Assembly: GCA_019351955.1 (NCBI GenBank)
Contig: JABBOE010000029.1
Location: forward strand, 1 to 33,811
Length of the DNA stretch: 33,811 nt
Source: Pseudomonadota bacterium
Lineage (GTDB): Bacteria; Pseudomonadota; Gammaproteobacteria; Burkholderiales; Burkholderiaceae_C
Direction: 5' to 3'
Under the pieces are notes generated by a model that made no database searches, was not told where the DNA came from, and saw only the letters and a list, made by a program, of their open reading frames with translations. Of this stretch, positions 33,338 to 33,811 are shown one piece after another; position 1 is the stretch's first letter, and every line of letters begins with the position of its first letter. Made by a program: the position numbers and the translations under genes.

Positions 33338-33811
33338 ATGAAATCCAGGTGGACATTCCGCTGTTATCCGACGCCCGAGCAGGAGCAACACCTGGCTCGG
33401 ACGTTCGGATGCGTTCGGTTCGTCTGGAACTGGGCGCTTCGCATGCGATCGGATGGATTTCGCGCCGGGGAGCGCATCGGATACCCTGAAACTGATCGGC
33501 GCATGACCGCGCTCAAGGCCACGCCAGAACACGCATGGCTCAATGAAGTCTCCAGCGTGGCGCTCCAGCAGGCGCTGCGCGATCTGCAGGTCGCGTTCTC
33601 CAATTTCTTCGACAAACGCGCGCAATACCCATCGTTCAAGCGCAAGGAGGCGCGCCAGTCGGCGAATTACACCGAACGCGGATTCTCGTTCGATCCGGCC
33701 ACACGCACCCTGAAACTGGCCAAGATCGGCGCGATCAAGTTCAAGTGGTCGCGCGGCACGATCCCAGCCCCGTCCTCGCTGCGCCTGATCCGCACGGCCA
33801 GCGGCAAATAC
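33338..33811 (+). CDS. tnpB: RNA-guided endonuclease TnpB / IS605 OrfB family (partial)
   Basis: The first 158 codons of an IS200/IS605-family OrfB (TnpB) protein, open to the window edge. The N-terminus RCYPTPEQEQHLARTFGC followed by VRFVWNWALRMR is the helix-turn-helix region of the family. TPEHAWLNEVSSVALQQALRDL and FFDKRAQYPSFKRK are equally typical. The RuvC catalytic residues lie beyond the window, so it cannot be judged intact. TnpB proteins are nucleases guided by an RNA from the element's 3' end and related to Cas12. ATG at 33338 is chosen; 33329 is a possible in-frame start. No TnpA gene lies upstream. Confidence 0.93.
   Translation, partial: MKSRWTFRCYPTPEQEQHLARTFGCVRFVWNWALRMRSDGFRAGERIGYPETDRRMTALKATPEHAWLNEVSSVALQQALRDLQVAFSNFFDKRAQYPSFKRKEARQSANYTERGFSFDPATRTLKLAKIGAIKFKWSRGTIPAPSSLRLIRTASGKY

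Overview
The window is chromosomal DNA from a GC-rich betaproteobacterium, most likely Burkholderiales. The evidence is a fused S10-spc-alpha ribosomal operon directly behind tuf, an RNA polymerase alpha subunit and S3 of betaproteobacterial type, a QseC/TctE-type kinase with its OmpR-type partner, and the general codon use. A Thiomonas-like or related lineage is possible, but I cannot name a genus from the sequence alone.

Positions 1-14685 hold the translation operon, all on the + strand: tuf (3' end), rpsJ, rplC, rplD, rplW, rplB, rpsS, rplV, rpsC, rplP, rpmC, rpsQ, rplN, rplX, rplE, rpsN, rpsH, rplF, rplR, rpsE, rpmD, rplO, secY, infA, rpmJ, rpsM, rpsK, rpsD, rpoA, rplQ. Gene order is the canonical one and most genes abut or overlap. 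The few larger gaps are structured: a perfect 34-bp palindrome plus a promoter-like sequence before rplC, competing hairpins plus a TTGACA promoter before rplN, three hairpins in a row before rpsD, a hairpin before rpoA, and a terminator-like hairpin before rplQ. A strong intrinsic terminator closes the operon at 14729-14775.

Positions 14835-18862 (+) encode an ABC-2 type exporter pair related to NodI/NodJ and a full-length DsbD thiol-disulfide interchange protein. Positions 18997-22410 carry a cytosolic molybdopterin/Fe4S4 oxidoreductase (-) divergent from an M20D amidohydrolase (+). Positions 22644-24805 (-) look like an operon: a SET-domain methyltransferase, then a biotin-protein ligase lacking the DNA-binding domain, then a SPOR-like membrane protein. 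Divergent from it, 24974-28132 (+), lie a TlpA-like thioredoxin and DNA topoisomerase III.

Positions 28316-30679 (-) encode a two-component system. Behind it is a 635-bp stretch containing a decayed C-terminal piece of an MscS-type mechanosensitive channel. A PBP4-type D-Ala-D-Ala carboxypeptidase follows (31315-32760, -). The window ends in a TnpB (IS200/IS605 OrfB) gene that runs off the edge, preceded by a hairpin that resembles the right end of another element of this type.

I saw no CRISPR array, tRNA, rRNA or phage module. I did not find a clearly novel system. The best leads are the structured leaders inside the ribosomal operon, the SET-birA gene group, and the transposon and pseudogene debris at the right end.
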